From Sequoia sempervirens (lineage: Eukaryota; Streptophyta; Pinopsida; Cupressales; Cupressaceae): a stretch of 64,000 nt of DNA. The number at the start of each line of letters is the position of its first letter. The first letter of the stretch is position 1. The notes under the pieces were generated by a model, which did no database searches, had not been told where the DNA came from, and saw only the letters and a list, made by a program, of their open reading frames with translations. The stretch spans positions 216,933,152 to 216,997,151 of the forward strand of contig VDFB02358134.1 of the NCBI GenBank assembly GCA_007258455.2, in the 5' to 3' direction. Shown here piece by piece: positions 11,714 to 23,950 of this stretch. The position numbers were made by a program, and so were the translations under genes.

Positions 11714-12300
11714 TTCATGGCTTCATCCAAATTTTTGCTTCCCATTATTCCTTCTTCATTCTTCACATGCATTGGACCGAGTTATGTTGGAGAACCCAAG
11801 CTGACCTGGATAAGTTTGGGAATTTAATGCAAATATTGTTTTATTCTAGAACTATCTTGGACGACCTTGTTTTGGGGCTGATTTTTCTTGTAACCCTATT
11901 TGGGCTGACATAGCATGTAATCTCTATAAATAGGGCTTTCTATCTCATTTGTCAGGGCTAGAAAAATTAGACTTTGAAGTGAGCTAAGTGATAGAGCAAG
12001 GAGTTAGGAGTTAGTTTATTTTGAGGAAGTGTTGTAACAAAAGACTAGAATTGTTGCTACTTTGGATGACTTAATGCAAGTAAATACATTATGATTTGGT
12101 GTCCTTCTTGTGTTAATTTTGTCTTGCATGGTTCCTTATATCTTTTGGAATTGCTTTGAAAGTATCGGTTATATGTTAGATTTAAGGTTAGATGATTCAA
12201 TATTGTTTATGGTTTCATGTTTGAAGTGTTTGTAGTAATCTTTGGTCTATACTTTCTTGCAGCTGGCTGATTGTGAGTTGATTTGTAAAGTTAGAATGGA
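11709..12300 (+). repeat. Putative 3' LTR with promoter
   Basis: This segment follows the polypurine tract. It contains a TATA box (CTATAAATAG at 11924-11933) followed by a purine-rich stretch (GGAGTTAGGAGTTAG near 12000), as expected for a U3/R junction. The expected TG terminus is not clean (TATTTAATTC) and I found no second copy upstream of 8047. The right end is undefined. Confidence 0.4.
11924..11933 (+). promoter_or_regulatory. TATA box in putative 3' LTR
   Basis: CTATAAATAG is a near-consensus plant TATA element lying about 215 bases after the polypurine tract, consistent with an LTR promoter. Confidence 0.5.
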
Positions 12301-13789
12301 CCTTATATTAATGTGCTAAGTTCAATTGTGGGGTTTTTATTCATTTCAATTGCAAAACTTGGGTTGTTTTGAGTGAATTTTTTATAGTATGAAAATCTTT
12401 ATTAACTGAGAAGATTGCACTGTTCTTGTGAGATTGCAGATTGGATCTAGGTTAAATAGGAATTGGTTTTGAGGGATTGGTCCATTTCAAGCATTTTATC
12501 ATTTGCATTGTTGACTCTAGGGTTAATTTCAATTTTAGTATCTCTCTTAAACCCTTATCTTTTGCCTTTTATTTTTATCATTTGTGTTAGGTTTAGGATT
12601 TGAAGTATCACCATATTGCAAAACCTAATAAGTTTTAAGATCCAGTATTTGTTAGTAAGGTCCCTTTGTGATTACCATCATTTTCACATATTATCTAAGC
12701 TATTTATGTATTGTCAAGACTTGACATTAGAGACCTTGGGGTTATCTCTTGAGGCTTGCTAATAGAGATTTACCTTTCAAGTGAGATAAAATATTATATT
12801 TTGTCTGAGTTGTTGTTGTGCAGAAAACACCATCAACATGAAGTATTGCTACCTCAACGTGCTTTTGTGCACTTCTACTCTTCACTTGTTTCTTACTTCG
12901 TTACTTTGCATCATCCAATTCTTTTCATATCAACTTGCATTTATACCATCTTCAACATTAGAAACTTTCTCCAAGGTTAGCTACAGAAGCTTCATTTCAT
13001 AAATTCAAATTAGGTAGGAAACTCAACATTCATACGGTGGAAAGGAATGAGAGTGGACCAATTAAATACTTAACCAAGACCAAAAATAATGTCATGGATC
13101 AACCACATGCTTCCTTAAATTTTAATTCTTCGGATAAATTGTAAACACCAAGTCAGCCAAACCTAATGAAAATACAAATGAACATTGAAGTACATGCTAC
13201 CTAGCAAGAAGATAACATGTGGACAACATAACATGCTTCATTATGCATGAGAACACTTCTTAGGTTCCTTCAAATACATCTGCAACAAGTGTAACAAACT
13301 TTGAACACAAAACTCTTTCCATTAGTCCATCTGGAATATGCAAACACATACAACAACTCTGAAACTCAACTTCTAGATCACCAAACCACAAACATCTTTC
13401 CCAAAACCTAGAGAAAAATATTACAAGACATATTCTAGATCTGCAAGAGCTGAACTTAAATAGCGGGGGACTGCAAAGCAGAAATATTTCTCCCAGTCCA
13501 CAGAAATCCAACTTTGTTAGAATAGTTCACACACCGGTGAACACATCTTTCACACTCCATCAAACCAAAAGCTACAAATCAGTAGACATCACCATCAGAT
13601 AATCATCAACAACCCTTCAGATCTATACAAGCAAAGGATCAACACAAAATAAATGTGGATCACATACCAGAGCACATTCTGAGCACATACATAACTCTAA
13701 TTTCTTTTTTTATTATTTTTTTCAAAAGCACTTGGAAACCCATCATTTCACCAAATCTGCAACATCATAAAGATAGCTCCATGTACTCA
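12301..13789. other. Unassigned AT-rich sequence
   Basis: No coding similarity is seen on either strand. The first part may continue the putative LTR. The second (about 12990-13789) may hold diverged LTR sequence of the copia group, but no terminus can be placed. Confidence 0.4.
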
Positions 13790-13880
13790 CAACATCTCAA
13801 CTATACATGCACAATATACAAATACTGAACTATGTTGACATCAATGATAACATTAATCACAACACTACCAAACTTGCTCA
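13790..13880 (-). repeat. Fragment resembling a copia LTR U3 end
   Basis: TATGTTGACATCAATGATAA matches the GTGTTGACATCAATGACAAC segment near the U3 end of the C2 LTR (about 18330) in the same orientation. It lies at the point where the coding remnant of C1 begins and may mark the insertion that removed the 5' part of C1. Confidence 0.35.
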
Positions 13881-13889
13881 TACTTGAAA

Positions 13890-14690
13890 CAAATGAAACC
13901 AAGATTCTAAAGAAGATTCTTAGAACTCTTCCTGATGCTTACATGAGAAGGTGTGTGCTATTGAATAGATTAGAGAGTATAATACCTGCACTAAATATAG
14001 ATAACTTGGAAAGGATTAGTGCAATTCAATCTATGAGAGATTTACCAAGAATTACAAACCTTGTTAATGCTATTTAGAGTAATTGTCAGTTTGGAAAGCA
14101 AGCAAGAAGTCATTATAGATCAAAGGAACAGTCTACTATTGTACTATTCAACTTAATTCATTAAAATATTTGTGTTGCTACAAGAGTGATAAGTCTAAAA
14201 GGTGAAAGTTACTTTATGATTTTGATTGATAATTATTCTAGATATACATGGGTTATATTTCTTAGAGAGAAATTAGATGCATTAGATAGATTCAAGACAT
14301 TCAAATCTATGGTTGAAAATTAAATGACTTTGAGAATAAAATTCTTAAGGTCTGACATAGGTGGAGAATTCACCTCCCATGAGTTTAATATATTTTGTGA
14401 AGTGCATGGAATAAAGAGACAATTATCTACTCTAAGTACTCCTCAATAGAATGGAGTTGTTGAAAGGAAAAAAAATAGTTCAAGAGGCTACTAGACCAAT
14501 AATTATTGAGGCTGGTTTACCAAAAGTTTATTGGAGAGAAGTTATTCGTACTGTTGTTTATGTATTCAATCGAGTTCAAGCAAGAGAAAACAATACAAAT
14601 ACCCCCTATGAGTTAACATGGAAGAATTCCTATTGTCAAGTATTTCAAAGTATTCAAAATAAAATGTTATTTCATAAGAGATGAAGAAAC
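13890..14690 (+). pseudogene. C1 integrase remnant
   Basis: A GAG-pre-integrase segment ends in SNCQFGKQARSHYRSKEQS, followed by the integrase core: LIHLNICVATRV (the first catalytic Asp of the usual HLDICGP is Asn), FMILIDNYSRYTWVIFLREK, LRSDIGGEF (second Asp present) and TPQ-stop-NGVVERK (Glu present, Gln codon now TAG). A frameshift follows in the A-run at 14466-14474, and the frame continues as EAGLPKVYWREVIRTVVYVFNR. Stops fall at 14075, about 14322 and 14447. The enzyme cannot be functional. Confidence 0.85.
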
Positions 14691-16610
14691 CTTAGGTAAT
14701 TTTTATGTAAGCAGTGATGCAAGAATTTTTCTTAGATATTCCACTAAAATAAAAGCATACATATGCTTTAGAAAGATATTGAGAAAGATTGTAGAAAGTA
14801 CAAATGTCAAGGTTGATGAGATAATGAATAATTCAAATTATATTGATGGATATGTATCTGATGAACTTGATTGTGTGAGAATTGAAGAGATTTTGGAAGA
14901 ACATGAAAACAATGAGAAAGAGAAGAAAAATGAATAGAATGAAATAGAAGAAGAAGCTCTAGTGGTGTCACCTAAGGCACCTAGATATGTGCAAAAGAAT
15001 CATTTAGAAAGTCATATTATTGGAGATAAGACTAAAGGAGTATTAACTAGAAGTATAGTTTCCATTGAAGTAAATTTATGTTTATTCTCTAAGATTGAAC
15101 CAAAAATTGTAAGTGAAGCATATAAAGATGAACATTGGATAGAAGCCATGAAAGAAGAACTTATGTAGACTGAGAAGAATCAAACTTGGTAATTGGTCCC
15201 AGGACCAATAGATAAAAACATTATTGGATCGAACTGGGTATTCAAAAGTAAGTTGAATGAGAATGGAGAAGTGGTTAGAAACAAATCAAGGCTAGTGTGT
15301 AAAGGTTATTCAAAAGTGGAAGGAATAGATTTTCAAGAAAATATTTCTCCAGGAGCAAGAATGGAAGCTATAAGGATGTTCTTAGCATATGTTGCTCACA
15401 AAGACTTCAAGGTCTATTAGAAGGATATCAACTCAAGATTTTTGAATGGTGAGCTAGAAGAAGAGGTCTACACGAAACAATCGGAAGGATTTCAATTGTC
15501 AGATCAATCAGATATGGTGTATAGATTAAATAAAACCTTATATGGATTGAAGCAATCTCCTAGAGCTTCATATGCAAGGCTAGACAAGTATTTGATTAAG
15601 CAAGGTTTCAACAAAGGTACAACAACTAGAAATTTTTATTTTAAGATTGAAAATGAAAAAATATTGATTGTAGTTGTATATGTTGATGACATTATTTTTG
15701 GAGGAAATGAAAATATGTGCAAGATGTTTGCGGAAGAGATGTACAAAGAATTTTAAATGCCTATGTTTGGAGAGATGAATTTCTTTCTTGGGCTACAGAA
15801 TAATCAAATAGATAAAGGAATTTTTATTTCACAATCTAAGTATGTGAAAAAGATGTTGAAGAAGTTTGGGATGGATGGTTCCAAACCGGTATGTACTCCT
15901 ATGGTTATTGATTGCAAATTGGGTAAATATGATGATTTACCTAGGGCTGATCAGAGCAAGCATAGATCTATGATTGGTGGACTATTGTATTTGACTACTG
16001 CTAGACCATATATTATTCATGTTGCTTATCTTGTGACTAGATTTCAAGAAGATCCTGAGGAAACACATGTTATTGTTGTTAAAAGAATATTTAGATATTT
16101 GAATGGCACTTTGGATTATGCATTATGGTATCCTAGAGATACCGACTTTACTCTAAGTGCCTATACAAATGTAGATTGGGTTGGATGTGTAGATGACAAA
16201 AAGAGTACAAGTGGTGGTGCATTCTTTCTTGGTTGCAGATTGGTGGCATGGTTGAGTAAAAAGAAAGATTTAGTCTCCTTGTCTACTACTGAAGCTGAGT
16301 ATATTGCTACTACATCTTGTTGTACATAAGTTCTATGGATGAAGAAAACATTGAAATATATCACAATGGTGTATGATGATCCTATATCTATCTTCTACAA
16401 TAATGCAAGTGCAATTAAAATTCAAATAATACTATGATGCACTCGAGGAAAAAACATATATCTATCAGGTATCATTTCTTGAGAGAGAAGGTCATGGAGA
16501 ATGAAGTAAATATTCAGTATGTTATGATGAAGGATTAGATTGGTGATATGTTTATGAAGGCTCTTCCTAAAGATACTTTTGAGTATCTCCATGAGAAGTT
16601 AGGGGTCATT
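14691..16610 (+). pseudogene. C1 reverse transcriptase and RNase H remnant
   Basis: Reading continues through the linker (about 14700-15190), the RT palm ([38 protein letters not shown]), the catalytic VVYVDDIIFGG box near 15680 and the connection domain. RNase H runs from about 15985 (STTEAEYIA with catalytic Glu, but TNVDW where TDADW is usual, so the first Asp is Asn). Stops at 14936, 15166, 15190, 15418 and 16327 are TAG or TAA, mostly where copia proteins carry Gln (for example KVYQMDVK and CCTQVLWM positions). The segment at 16330-16610 is the usual copia C-terminus. Confidence 0.9.
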
Positions 16611-16961
16611 TCCCCTCCTTTCTTGAACTATATGCATATGGAGATGCATTAGTCCAGTGGATCTATGTATCTATATTTCTTCTAGACTAATGTTTTGGTG
16701 GCTATCTCATAGGGGGAGCAATTAGTTTTAGGTGTTGTCATTAAGAGTATTCTATTTTTTATTTCAAAGTGGAAATCAATATAAAATATATTTTTCCTTT
16801 CCCATTGATGTCAAAGGGGGAGAGGAAGCATGTGAAGAAAAAGAGGAAGAATATAAAATACTATTTACTAAGGGGGAGAAACAGAAAGGAATAGAAAGAA
16901 AAATCTTGGGAAGTTAGTATGGTGTCTTTGATGGTTTTTCACATCATGTGTTGCCATCAAT

Positions 16962-16976
16962 GAAGAAGCAGGAGAT
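16962..16976 (+). other. C1 polypurine tract
   Basis: GAAGAAGCAGGAGAT immediately precedes TGTTGCAAGAATGG, the start of the C1 3' LTR. It is a decayed version of the GGGGGAGAT tract common in copia elements. Confidence 0.65.
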
Positions 16977-17178
16977 TGTTGCAAGAATGGAAAGAATGAA
17001 GGTTTTTTCATTGATGTCAACTGGTCAATTGGTTATCAATTGATTGTTCTTTTCACTAGTGTCATGGATTCATGTTATTGGTTGTATATGTCGAGGATAT
17101 TGAGAAAATTGTATTGAATAAAGATTGCACATGTTCAATGATTGCTCTAGGTTTTGCTCTAATATTTTCTCCTATTTT
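16977..17178 (+). repeat. C1 3' LTR, left part
   Basis: It starts TGTTGCAAGAATGG after the polypurine tract. TTGTATATGTCGAGGATATT (about 17085) matches the C2 LTR in its own orientation (TTGTATATGTCAAGGATATT), so the two families are related. It ends in ATTTT (17174-17178), the target duplication made by C2; the rest lies at 45211-47028. Confidence 0.85.
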
Positions 17179-18383
17179 TGTTGGAAAAACAAGGACAAAC
17201 AACTGAGAGGGGGAGTGAATCAATTGTCTCAGAAATTTAAAAATTTTCTAACTTAACTTATCCTTAATCTTAGATCTGATGAATGAACAATTAACCATAA
17301 GCAATTAACACATCAGAGAGACAAAGAACACCAAGAATTTATATATGAAAACCCTGTTAGGGGAAAAACCACGGTGGATGTTAGTCCACAAGATTATACC
17401 CTGCTAAAAGTATAATGAAAAACAATAAGGGGAATGCACACGCATTCAGGAACAATGCTTAGAGCTCATTGCTCAATTACAAAAGGGGCTCACTTCCCAA
17501 CAAAGTTGGATTAAAAATCAAGAGGGTATGAACTAAGAAAATAGCTTATGCTCAAGCCTTATTACAGTTCCAATTAAGCTCAATATTTCTTCACACTTTG
17601 CTCAGTAATTGTATTCACACATATACACATAGGAGCACACGAAGCATACATTCCAACGATCACACAATCGATCTTATATATCCGCTATAGGAGATTTCAT
17701 CACAACATGGTTAGCCAAGAAAACTAAATTATATTTGCAATGTTAGCCCAGATTAACAACTAAATTTTAATGTGAACCCACCAATGTCAACCACAACATA
17801 TTGGAGACCCAAATTAATATCTCCAACACAAAAATACTTTAATTAATTTCACCTCAAACATCTGCAACATGCTATCGTCAACATGTCAGTCAGGAACATG
17901 AAAAACTAAACATGCACAAGAAGATCTTCAACCACGAGCACATGAATCAATGTGGACATACCACAAAGATAGAGAATGAACTAGAGACATCTAAGAACAC
18001 CAAGAAACAACAAAGAAGCATCCACAACAATTGAGATAACCAAAATCACACAACCTTCATTCAGGAACACTGCAAGAGACCAACAAAACATGGTCAAACC
18101 ATAACTCATAGAGAACTTCATGTGAACCTCATAAACTTCCATTAGATTATCTCGACATACTAAAAAATAAACCCTTTAATCCACATCAACTAATCTTTTA
18201 TGTACAGAACAAAATGCCTTCATGACTTGCACAGTTCCACTAAGAACTTGGAACACTTTTTCTTATAATTTTCTCAATATCCTTGACATATACAACAATA
18301 GATACACCAAATGATAATAGTGTTGACATCAATGACAACCACATAACAATAACACATCCATAGCATCCAACAATCTCCCAACA
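17179..18383 (-). repeat. C2 3' LTR
   Basis: About 1205 bases long, TGTTGG...CCAACA in plus view. It carries the G-run motif AACTGAGAGGGGGAGTGAATCA (17201-17222) near its 3' (U5) end. It matches 44188-45210 along its length with frequent substitutions, so the insertion is old. The partner lacks about 180 bases of the U3 part (roughly 18130-18320 here). Confidence 0.9.
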
Positions 18384-18396
18384 ATCTCCCCTTTGG
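18384..18396 (-). other. C2 polypurine tract
   Basis: On the minus strand CCAAAGGGGAGAT lies directly upstream of TGTTGGGAGATTG, the 3' LTR start. This fixes the LTR edge at 18383. Confidence 0.8.
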
Positions 18397-18660
18397 AATT
18401 AATGGAAAGAAATGATGTGAAAAATACCATTAACCCAACACACTGACTTCTTCTGCACTTCATTTCTGAAAATATTTGTCATGTTGCTCTTCTCCCCCTA
18501 AGATATTTTTCACATTACTCTTCTCCCCTTTGACATCAATGGAAAAGGTAACCATGACCTTTCCATACACACACTCTGAACCACATATCTACACATCTGA
18601 CTACTCCCCCTAAGTAGCAACCATAGAAACATCAATCTGGATCATAATATAGCAATGAGG

Positions 18661-20300
18661 CTCACGAATTGATGCAAGTAAATGCATCATTTAGTTCTTA
18701 TCAGGAGGGGTAATTACCCCTAGCATTCCTCTGAGATACTCAAAAGTATATTTTAGCAATGGCGTAGTAAATATATCTACAATTTATTCTTTGGTAGGCA
18801 CATAGTCCAATCTAACCTCTTTCGCATTCACTTTCTCCCTCAAGAAGTGAAACTTGATTGATATATGTTTAGTCTTGGAGTGTAGCACTGGATTCCTTGA
18901 TATATTTATTCTGCTTGATTTTTCACCGTATATGGCAATAGGCTCTTCATATATTACTCTGATATCTCTCAACATATGTTTCATCCATATCACTTGAGTA
19001 CAATTATTGGCAGCAACAATATATTTTTCTTCAGCAGTAGATAGAGAAATTGAGTATTTCTTTTTACTTAACCATGATACCAACTTCTTCCCTAAGAAGA
19101 AAGCACCACCACTACTACTTTTTTGGTCATCTACATCACTAGCCCAGTCAGCATCAATGTATGCACACAAAGTGAGATCATCATCCTTTGGATACCAAAG
19201 TCCAAAGTTAGATGTTCCTTTCAAATATCTAAAGATTATTTTAATAGCAGTCACATATGATTCTTTTGGATCAGCTTGAAATCTAGCGACCATACATACA
19301 ACATTCATAATATATGGTCTAGTCTAAGTCAAGTAGAGGAATCCATTGATCATTGACTTATATCTAGTTTGATTTTCCTTAGGAGAATCATCATTTTGTG
19401 TTAACTTACATCCAATCACCATAGGGGTACAAACAGGTTTGGAGTTTTCCATTCCAAAATTCTTCAATAGTTCTCTCACATATTTGGACTGAGATATGAA
19501 AATCCCCTAGTCCAACTGTGTAATTTGCAATCCCAGAAAGACATTCATTTCACCAATCATGCTCATCTCGAATTCACTCTTCATCTCATCAAAAAATTTC
19601 ATGCATAGATTATCATCTCCTCCAAAACATATGTCATCAACAAAGACTTCTATGATTAATTCCTTATCATGATCTAATTTGAAGTATAAGTTACTATCAA
19701 CAATACCTATAGTGAATCCAAGCTTCAGTAGGTATTTGTCCAATTTGGCATACTAGGATTTGGGGGCTTGTTTGAGTCCATACAGAGCTTTCTTCAATCT
19801 GTAAACCATATCTTCCTTATCAGTTAGCTGAAATCCATCTGACTGTTCAATGTACACTTCTTCTTCTAGTTCCCCATTCAGAAATGTAGACTTTACATCC
19901 ATTTGATAGAATTTATAGTTCTTATAAGAAGCATAAGCAAGAAATAATCTTACTGCTTCAATTCTAGCAATAGGGGAAAATGTTTCTTCAAAATTAATAC
20001 CTTCCATTTGAGAGTACCCTTTACATACGATTCTTGCCTTATTCTAGACCACTTCACCTTCCTCATTCAACTTGTTTATGAATACCCACTTAGTACCAAT
20101 CGCATTCTTGTCTTTGGGCCTAGGAACCAGTGTCCATGTGTCATTATTTTTAATCTATGTCATTTCTTCTTTCATGGCTTCCAACCAGTGTTCATCTTGA
20201 TAGGCTTTAGTGATACTCTTAGGTCCAATCCTAGAAATTAGATAATATTCTTCTACAATTTTTCTTCTAGTTTGCACTCCTTTGCTCTTATCTCATATGA
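18661..20300 (-). pseudogene. C2 RT and RNase H remnant (left contig copy)
   Basis: In coding direction from the right: RT palm ([48 protein letters not shown]), the catalytic box as VFVDDICFGG near 19640 (Phe for the usual Tyr), then RNase H (IDADWASDVDDQKSSSGGAFF, SLSTAEEKYIVAANNCTQV). Stops are TAG at Gln or Trp positions, for example LT-stop-TRPYIM near 19325. From 18891 leftmost base upward the sequence is repeated at 22474 onward beyond the gap. Only the left contig keeps the end of RNase H (18661-18890). Confidence 0.9.
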
Positions 20301-20930
20301 TTTGACTTTCAGAGTGATTTAGCTTTACATACCTTGGAGTCTTGGGACTTTCTCAAAATTTTGTGTCTTCTGAACTTTCTTCTACACTTGTACTTGTCTG
20401 TGCTTCCTGGCTGACTTGATTTTCCAAAAAAAATTGTGGTTCCTTCACCGAAACATATGGAATAATTTGAAGTAGATTTAGTGTTTGAGTGTTCTTCCCT
20501 TGATTTGTGTTGTTTTCATCTGAATCATAGTTGCATCATCTGGATGATTTGATAGAGTCCTCATCAACTCTGACATTTGCACTCTCAACAATCTTTCTCA
20601 ATTTTTTGTTATAGCATCAGTATGCCTTGCTCTTTGTGGAGTAACCGAGGAAGATCCCTTCATCGTTTCTAGCATCAAACTTTCCTATATCATCATCTCT
20701 CCTCATATAACATTTTCTTCCAAAGATCTTGAAATACTTAATAGTAGGCTTGTAACCCAACCATAATTCATAAGGGGTCTTACTAGAATTACCATTTGCA
20801 TTTACTCAATTCAAAGTATATACATCAGTGCTTGCCACTTAACTCCAATATATCTGAGACACATTCCCTTCCATCATCATTGTTCTAGCAGCATCCAGAA
20901 TTGTTCTATTCTTTCTTTCTACAACTCCAT
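20301..20930 (-). pseudogene. C2 integrase-RT linker (left contig copy)
   Basis: The frame is recognisable only in pieces: VNANGNSSKTPYELWLGY, KYFKIFGRKCYMRRDD, FLGYSTKSKAY and a Ser/Glu/Thr-rich linker. These are the typical C-terminal part of copia integrase and the variable linker before RT. Stops are again TAG/TAA. Confidence 0.75.
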
Positions 20931-21576
20931 TCTATTGAGGGGTTCAAGGAGTAGATAACTATCTTTTCATTCCATGTTCTTCACAATAAGATTTGAACTC
21001 CTTTGAAATGAATTCACCACCTCTTTCATATCTCAGACATTTTATTTTCAAACCTTTTTCATTTTCTTCCATGGCCTTGAAACTTTTGAACTTGTCTAAT
21101 GCTTCACACTTTTCTCTTAAAAAGGAAACCCAAATCATTCTACAGTAATCGTCAATGACCAGCATAAAATGCCTTTCTCCATGAATACTTATAACTCTGG
21201 AGGGACCACAAAGATTAGTATGTAGCAGTTCCAACACATTATTTGACTGAATTTTTTTTCTCCAAAAGGAGACTCTAGTTTGTTTACCCATCTGACATGC
21301 ATGGCAGATTACATTAGCAGGCTTCACTAACCTAGGAAAATTTGTTAGTACCTGAGTAGAACTTATCTTTATAGTGTTGTCAAATTTTACATGACACAAC
21401 CTCCTATGCCACAACCAACTTTCATCCACTTGAGAAATTAAACAACTTCCACTAGCAGTATTCAAGTGAAAAATATTACTTTTAGTTTGCACACTAGTAG
21501 CAATCATGTTTCTGAAACTCCCACGAATCTTGCATTTTCCATTCTTGAATTGCAGATCATATCCCTTGTGTACCAT
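20931..21576 (-). pseudogene. C2 integrase core (left contig copy)
   Basis: GAG-pre-integrase reads WLWHRRLCHVKFDNTIK. The zinc-binding end is VICHACQMGKQTRVSF. The core shows LLHTNLCGPSRVISI, where the first catalytic Asp is Asn; RYERGGEF replaces the usual RSDxGGEF, so the second Asp is also gone; the Glu of NGVVERKN remains after a TAG at the usual Gln. With two of three DDE residues lost this integrase is dead. Confidence 0.9.
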
Positions 21577-21579
21577 TTG

Positions 21580-21852
21580 TCAAAAACTTAACAAGTTATG
21601 CTTTAGTCCTTCAACATAGAGAACATCATCAGTCTTTTCCTTACCACCAAGGCTAATAGAACCTCTTCCATGAATCACACAAGCATTGTTATCTCCAAAT
21701 CTTACAACCCCACTGCCATACTTCTCTAGACTCACAAACTTGCTTTTATCACCAATCATATGATGTGAGCATCCACTATCAATGACCCACTCATATTTCT
21801 CCTCAACTCGAGCTGCAAGAGCTTTCTTATCCTCAATAGTTTCAGTAGGCAT
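21580..21852 (-). pseudogene. C2 protease (left contig copy)
   Basis: EKYEWVIDSGCSHHMIGDKS is the copia aspartic protease active site with D-S-G intact. GLKHNLLSF marks its C-terminal end. The flanking linker is acidic, and a stop separates it from the integrase. Confidence 0.85.
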
Positions 21853-22373
21853 AGGTTTATTTTCAATGGTAGCAATGAAATCCCATTCATCTTCATTTCC
21901 ATCATCTTTATTAGACTCATCATCAGTTACTGCTTCTTCAGCAAAGTAGCATCTAGGTTTTCTAGGCTTAGACCTAGGAACTCTTTCAGGACATCTTGAT
22001 GCAAATGCCCTATCTTACTGCATGAAAAACATTTAATAGGAATTACATCTTCATAATTACCTTTTCCTCTTCCTTCTTGCTTTGCAATCAGTGCTTCCAG
22101 TTCTTGTACTTCTCTTTCTTTGTCTTTGAGTTGTTTTAGTTCTTCATCATATTTAGATATCTTTCTAGAGATCTTTCTTGGACTGTATCTTTTCCTGTAA
22201 CTTCTAGATATAGTAGCTTTGAATGCAGATTCAATTTTTGGTGTAGATTCACCAAATTCACTTATTTCAAAAGTAGCAAGCTTCCCTATCCGTGTATCTC
22301 TTGTCATCTTGTTTATAGACACAAATTCCTCAATAGCATGAACCTTTATTTTGTAAGAAGGATGCAAGGATCT
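21853..22373 (-). pseudogene. C2 gag C-terminal part, cut by assembly gap (left contig copy)
   Basis: It contains a Lys/Glu-rich coiled stretch (YDEELKQLKDKEREVQELEA) and a zinc knuckle CFSCSKIGH. One base is missing after the His codon, so the last Cys (ASRCPERVPR) falls in the next frame. The same defect is in the right-hand copy. The contig ends at 22373. Confidence 0.85.
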
Positions 22374-22473
22374 NNNNNNNNNNNNNNNNNNNNNNNNNNN
22401 NNNNNNNNNNNNNNNNNNNNNNNNNNNNNNNNNNNNNNNNNNNNNNNNNNNNNNNNNNNNNNNNNNNNNNNNN
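22374..22473. other. Assembly gap of 100 N
   Basis: Exactly 100 unknown bases, the conventional size for a gap of unknown length. The bases after it restart at sequence already seen at 18891. Confidence 0.95.
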
Positions 22474-23950
22474 GATTCCTTGATATATTTATTCTGCTTG
22501 ATTTTTCACCGTATATGGCAATAGGCTCTTCATATATTACTCTGATATCTCTCAACATATGTTTCATCCATATCACTTGAGTACAATTATTGGCAGCAAC
22601 AATATATTTTTCTTCAGCAGTAGATAGAGAAATTGAGTATTTCTTTTTACTTAACCATGATACCAACTTCTTCCCTAAGAAGAAAGCACCACCACTACTA
22701 CTTTTTTGGTCATCTACATCACTAGCCCAGTCAGCATCAATGTATGCACACAAAGTGAGATCATCATCCTTTGGATACCAAAGTCCAAAGTTAGATGTTC
22801 CTTTCAAATATCTAAAGATTATTTTAATAGCAGTCACATATGATTCTTTTGGATCAGCTTGAAATCTAGCGACCATACATACAACATTCATAATATATGG
22901 TCTAGTCTAAGTCAAGTAGAGGAATCCATTGATCATTGACTTATATCTAGTTTGATTTTCCTTAGGAGAATCATCATTTTGTGTTAACTTACATCCAATC
23001 ACCATAGGGGTACAAACAGGTTTGGAGTTTTCCATTCCAAAATTCTTCAATAGTTCTCTCACATATTTGGACTGAGATATGAAAATCCCCTAGTCCAACT
23101 GTGTAATTTGCAATCCCAGAAAGACATTCATTTCACCAATCATGCTCATCTCGAATTCACTCTTCATCTCATCAAAAAATTTCATGCATAGATTATCATC
23201 TCCTCCAAAACATATGTCATCAACAAAGACTTCTATGATTAATTCCTTATCATGATCTAATTTGAAGTATAAGTTACTATCAACAATACCTATAGTGAAT
23301 CCAAGCTTTAATTCCTTATCATGATCTAATTTGAAGTATAAGTTACTATCAACAATACCTATAGTGAATCCAAGCTTCAGTAGGTATTTGTCCAATTTGG
23401 CATACTAGGATTTGGGGGCTTGTTTGAGTCCATACAGAGCTTTCTTCAATCTGTAAACCATATCTTCCTTATCAGTTAGCTGAAATCCATCTGACTGTTC
23501 AATGTACACTTCTTCTTCTAGTTCCCCATTCAGAAATGTAGACTTTACATCCATTTGATAGAATTTATAGTTCTTATAAGAAGCATAAGCAAGAAATAAT
23601 CTTACTGCTTCAATTCTAGCAATAGGGGAAAATGTTTCTTCAAAATTAATACCTTCCATTTGAGAGTACCCTTTACATACAATTCTTGCCTTATTCTAGA
23701 CCACTTCACCTTCCTCATTCAACTTGTTTATGAATACCCACTTAGTACCAATCGCATTCTTGTCTTTGGGCCTAGGAACCAGTGTCCATGTGTCATTATT
23801 TTTAATCTATGTCATTTCTTCTTTCATGGCTTCCAACCAGTGTTCATCTTGATAGGCTTTAGTGATACTCTTAGGTCCAATCCTAGAAATTAGATAATAT
23901 TCTTCTACAATTTTTCTTCTAGTTTGCACTCCTTTGCTCTTATCTCATAT
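22474..23950 (-). pseudogene. C2 RT and RNase H (right contig copy)
   Basis: Near-identical to 18891-20300, including the same stops and the FVDDI box. The clear difference is a perfect 69-base tandem duplication (unit copies about 23239-23307 and 23308-23376, starting TAATTCCTTATCATG) just upstream of the FVDDI box in coding order. It adds 23 residues in frame. Single-base differences include 23681 (A here, G in the left copy). Probably the same locus assembled twice. Confidence 0.85.

Larger units (their letters stand above)
13880..17178 (+). mobile_element. Ty1/copia element C1, 5'-truncated (left part)
   Basis: GAG-pre-integrase, integrase, RT and RNase H remnants run in copia order on the plus strand. 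They are followed by a polypurine tract and the first 202 bases of the 3' LTR. The LTR is interrupted at 17178 by C2 and resumes at 45211, with ATTTT on both sides. Gag, protease, PBS and the 5' LTR are missing. It is the oldest layer of the nest. Confidence 0.85.

Noticed and set aside
12756..12980. 74-codon frame downstream of the putative LTR
   Set aside because: Low-complexity hydrophobic translation with no start context, family or conservation evidence.
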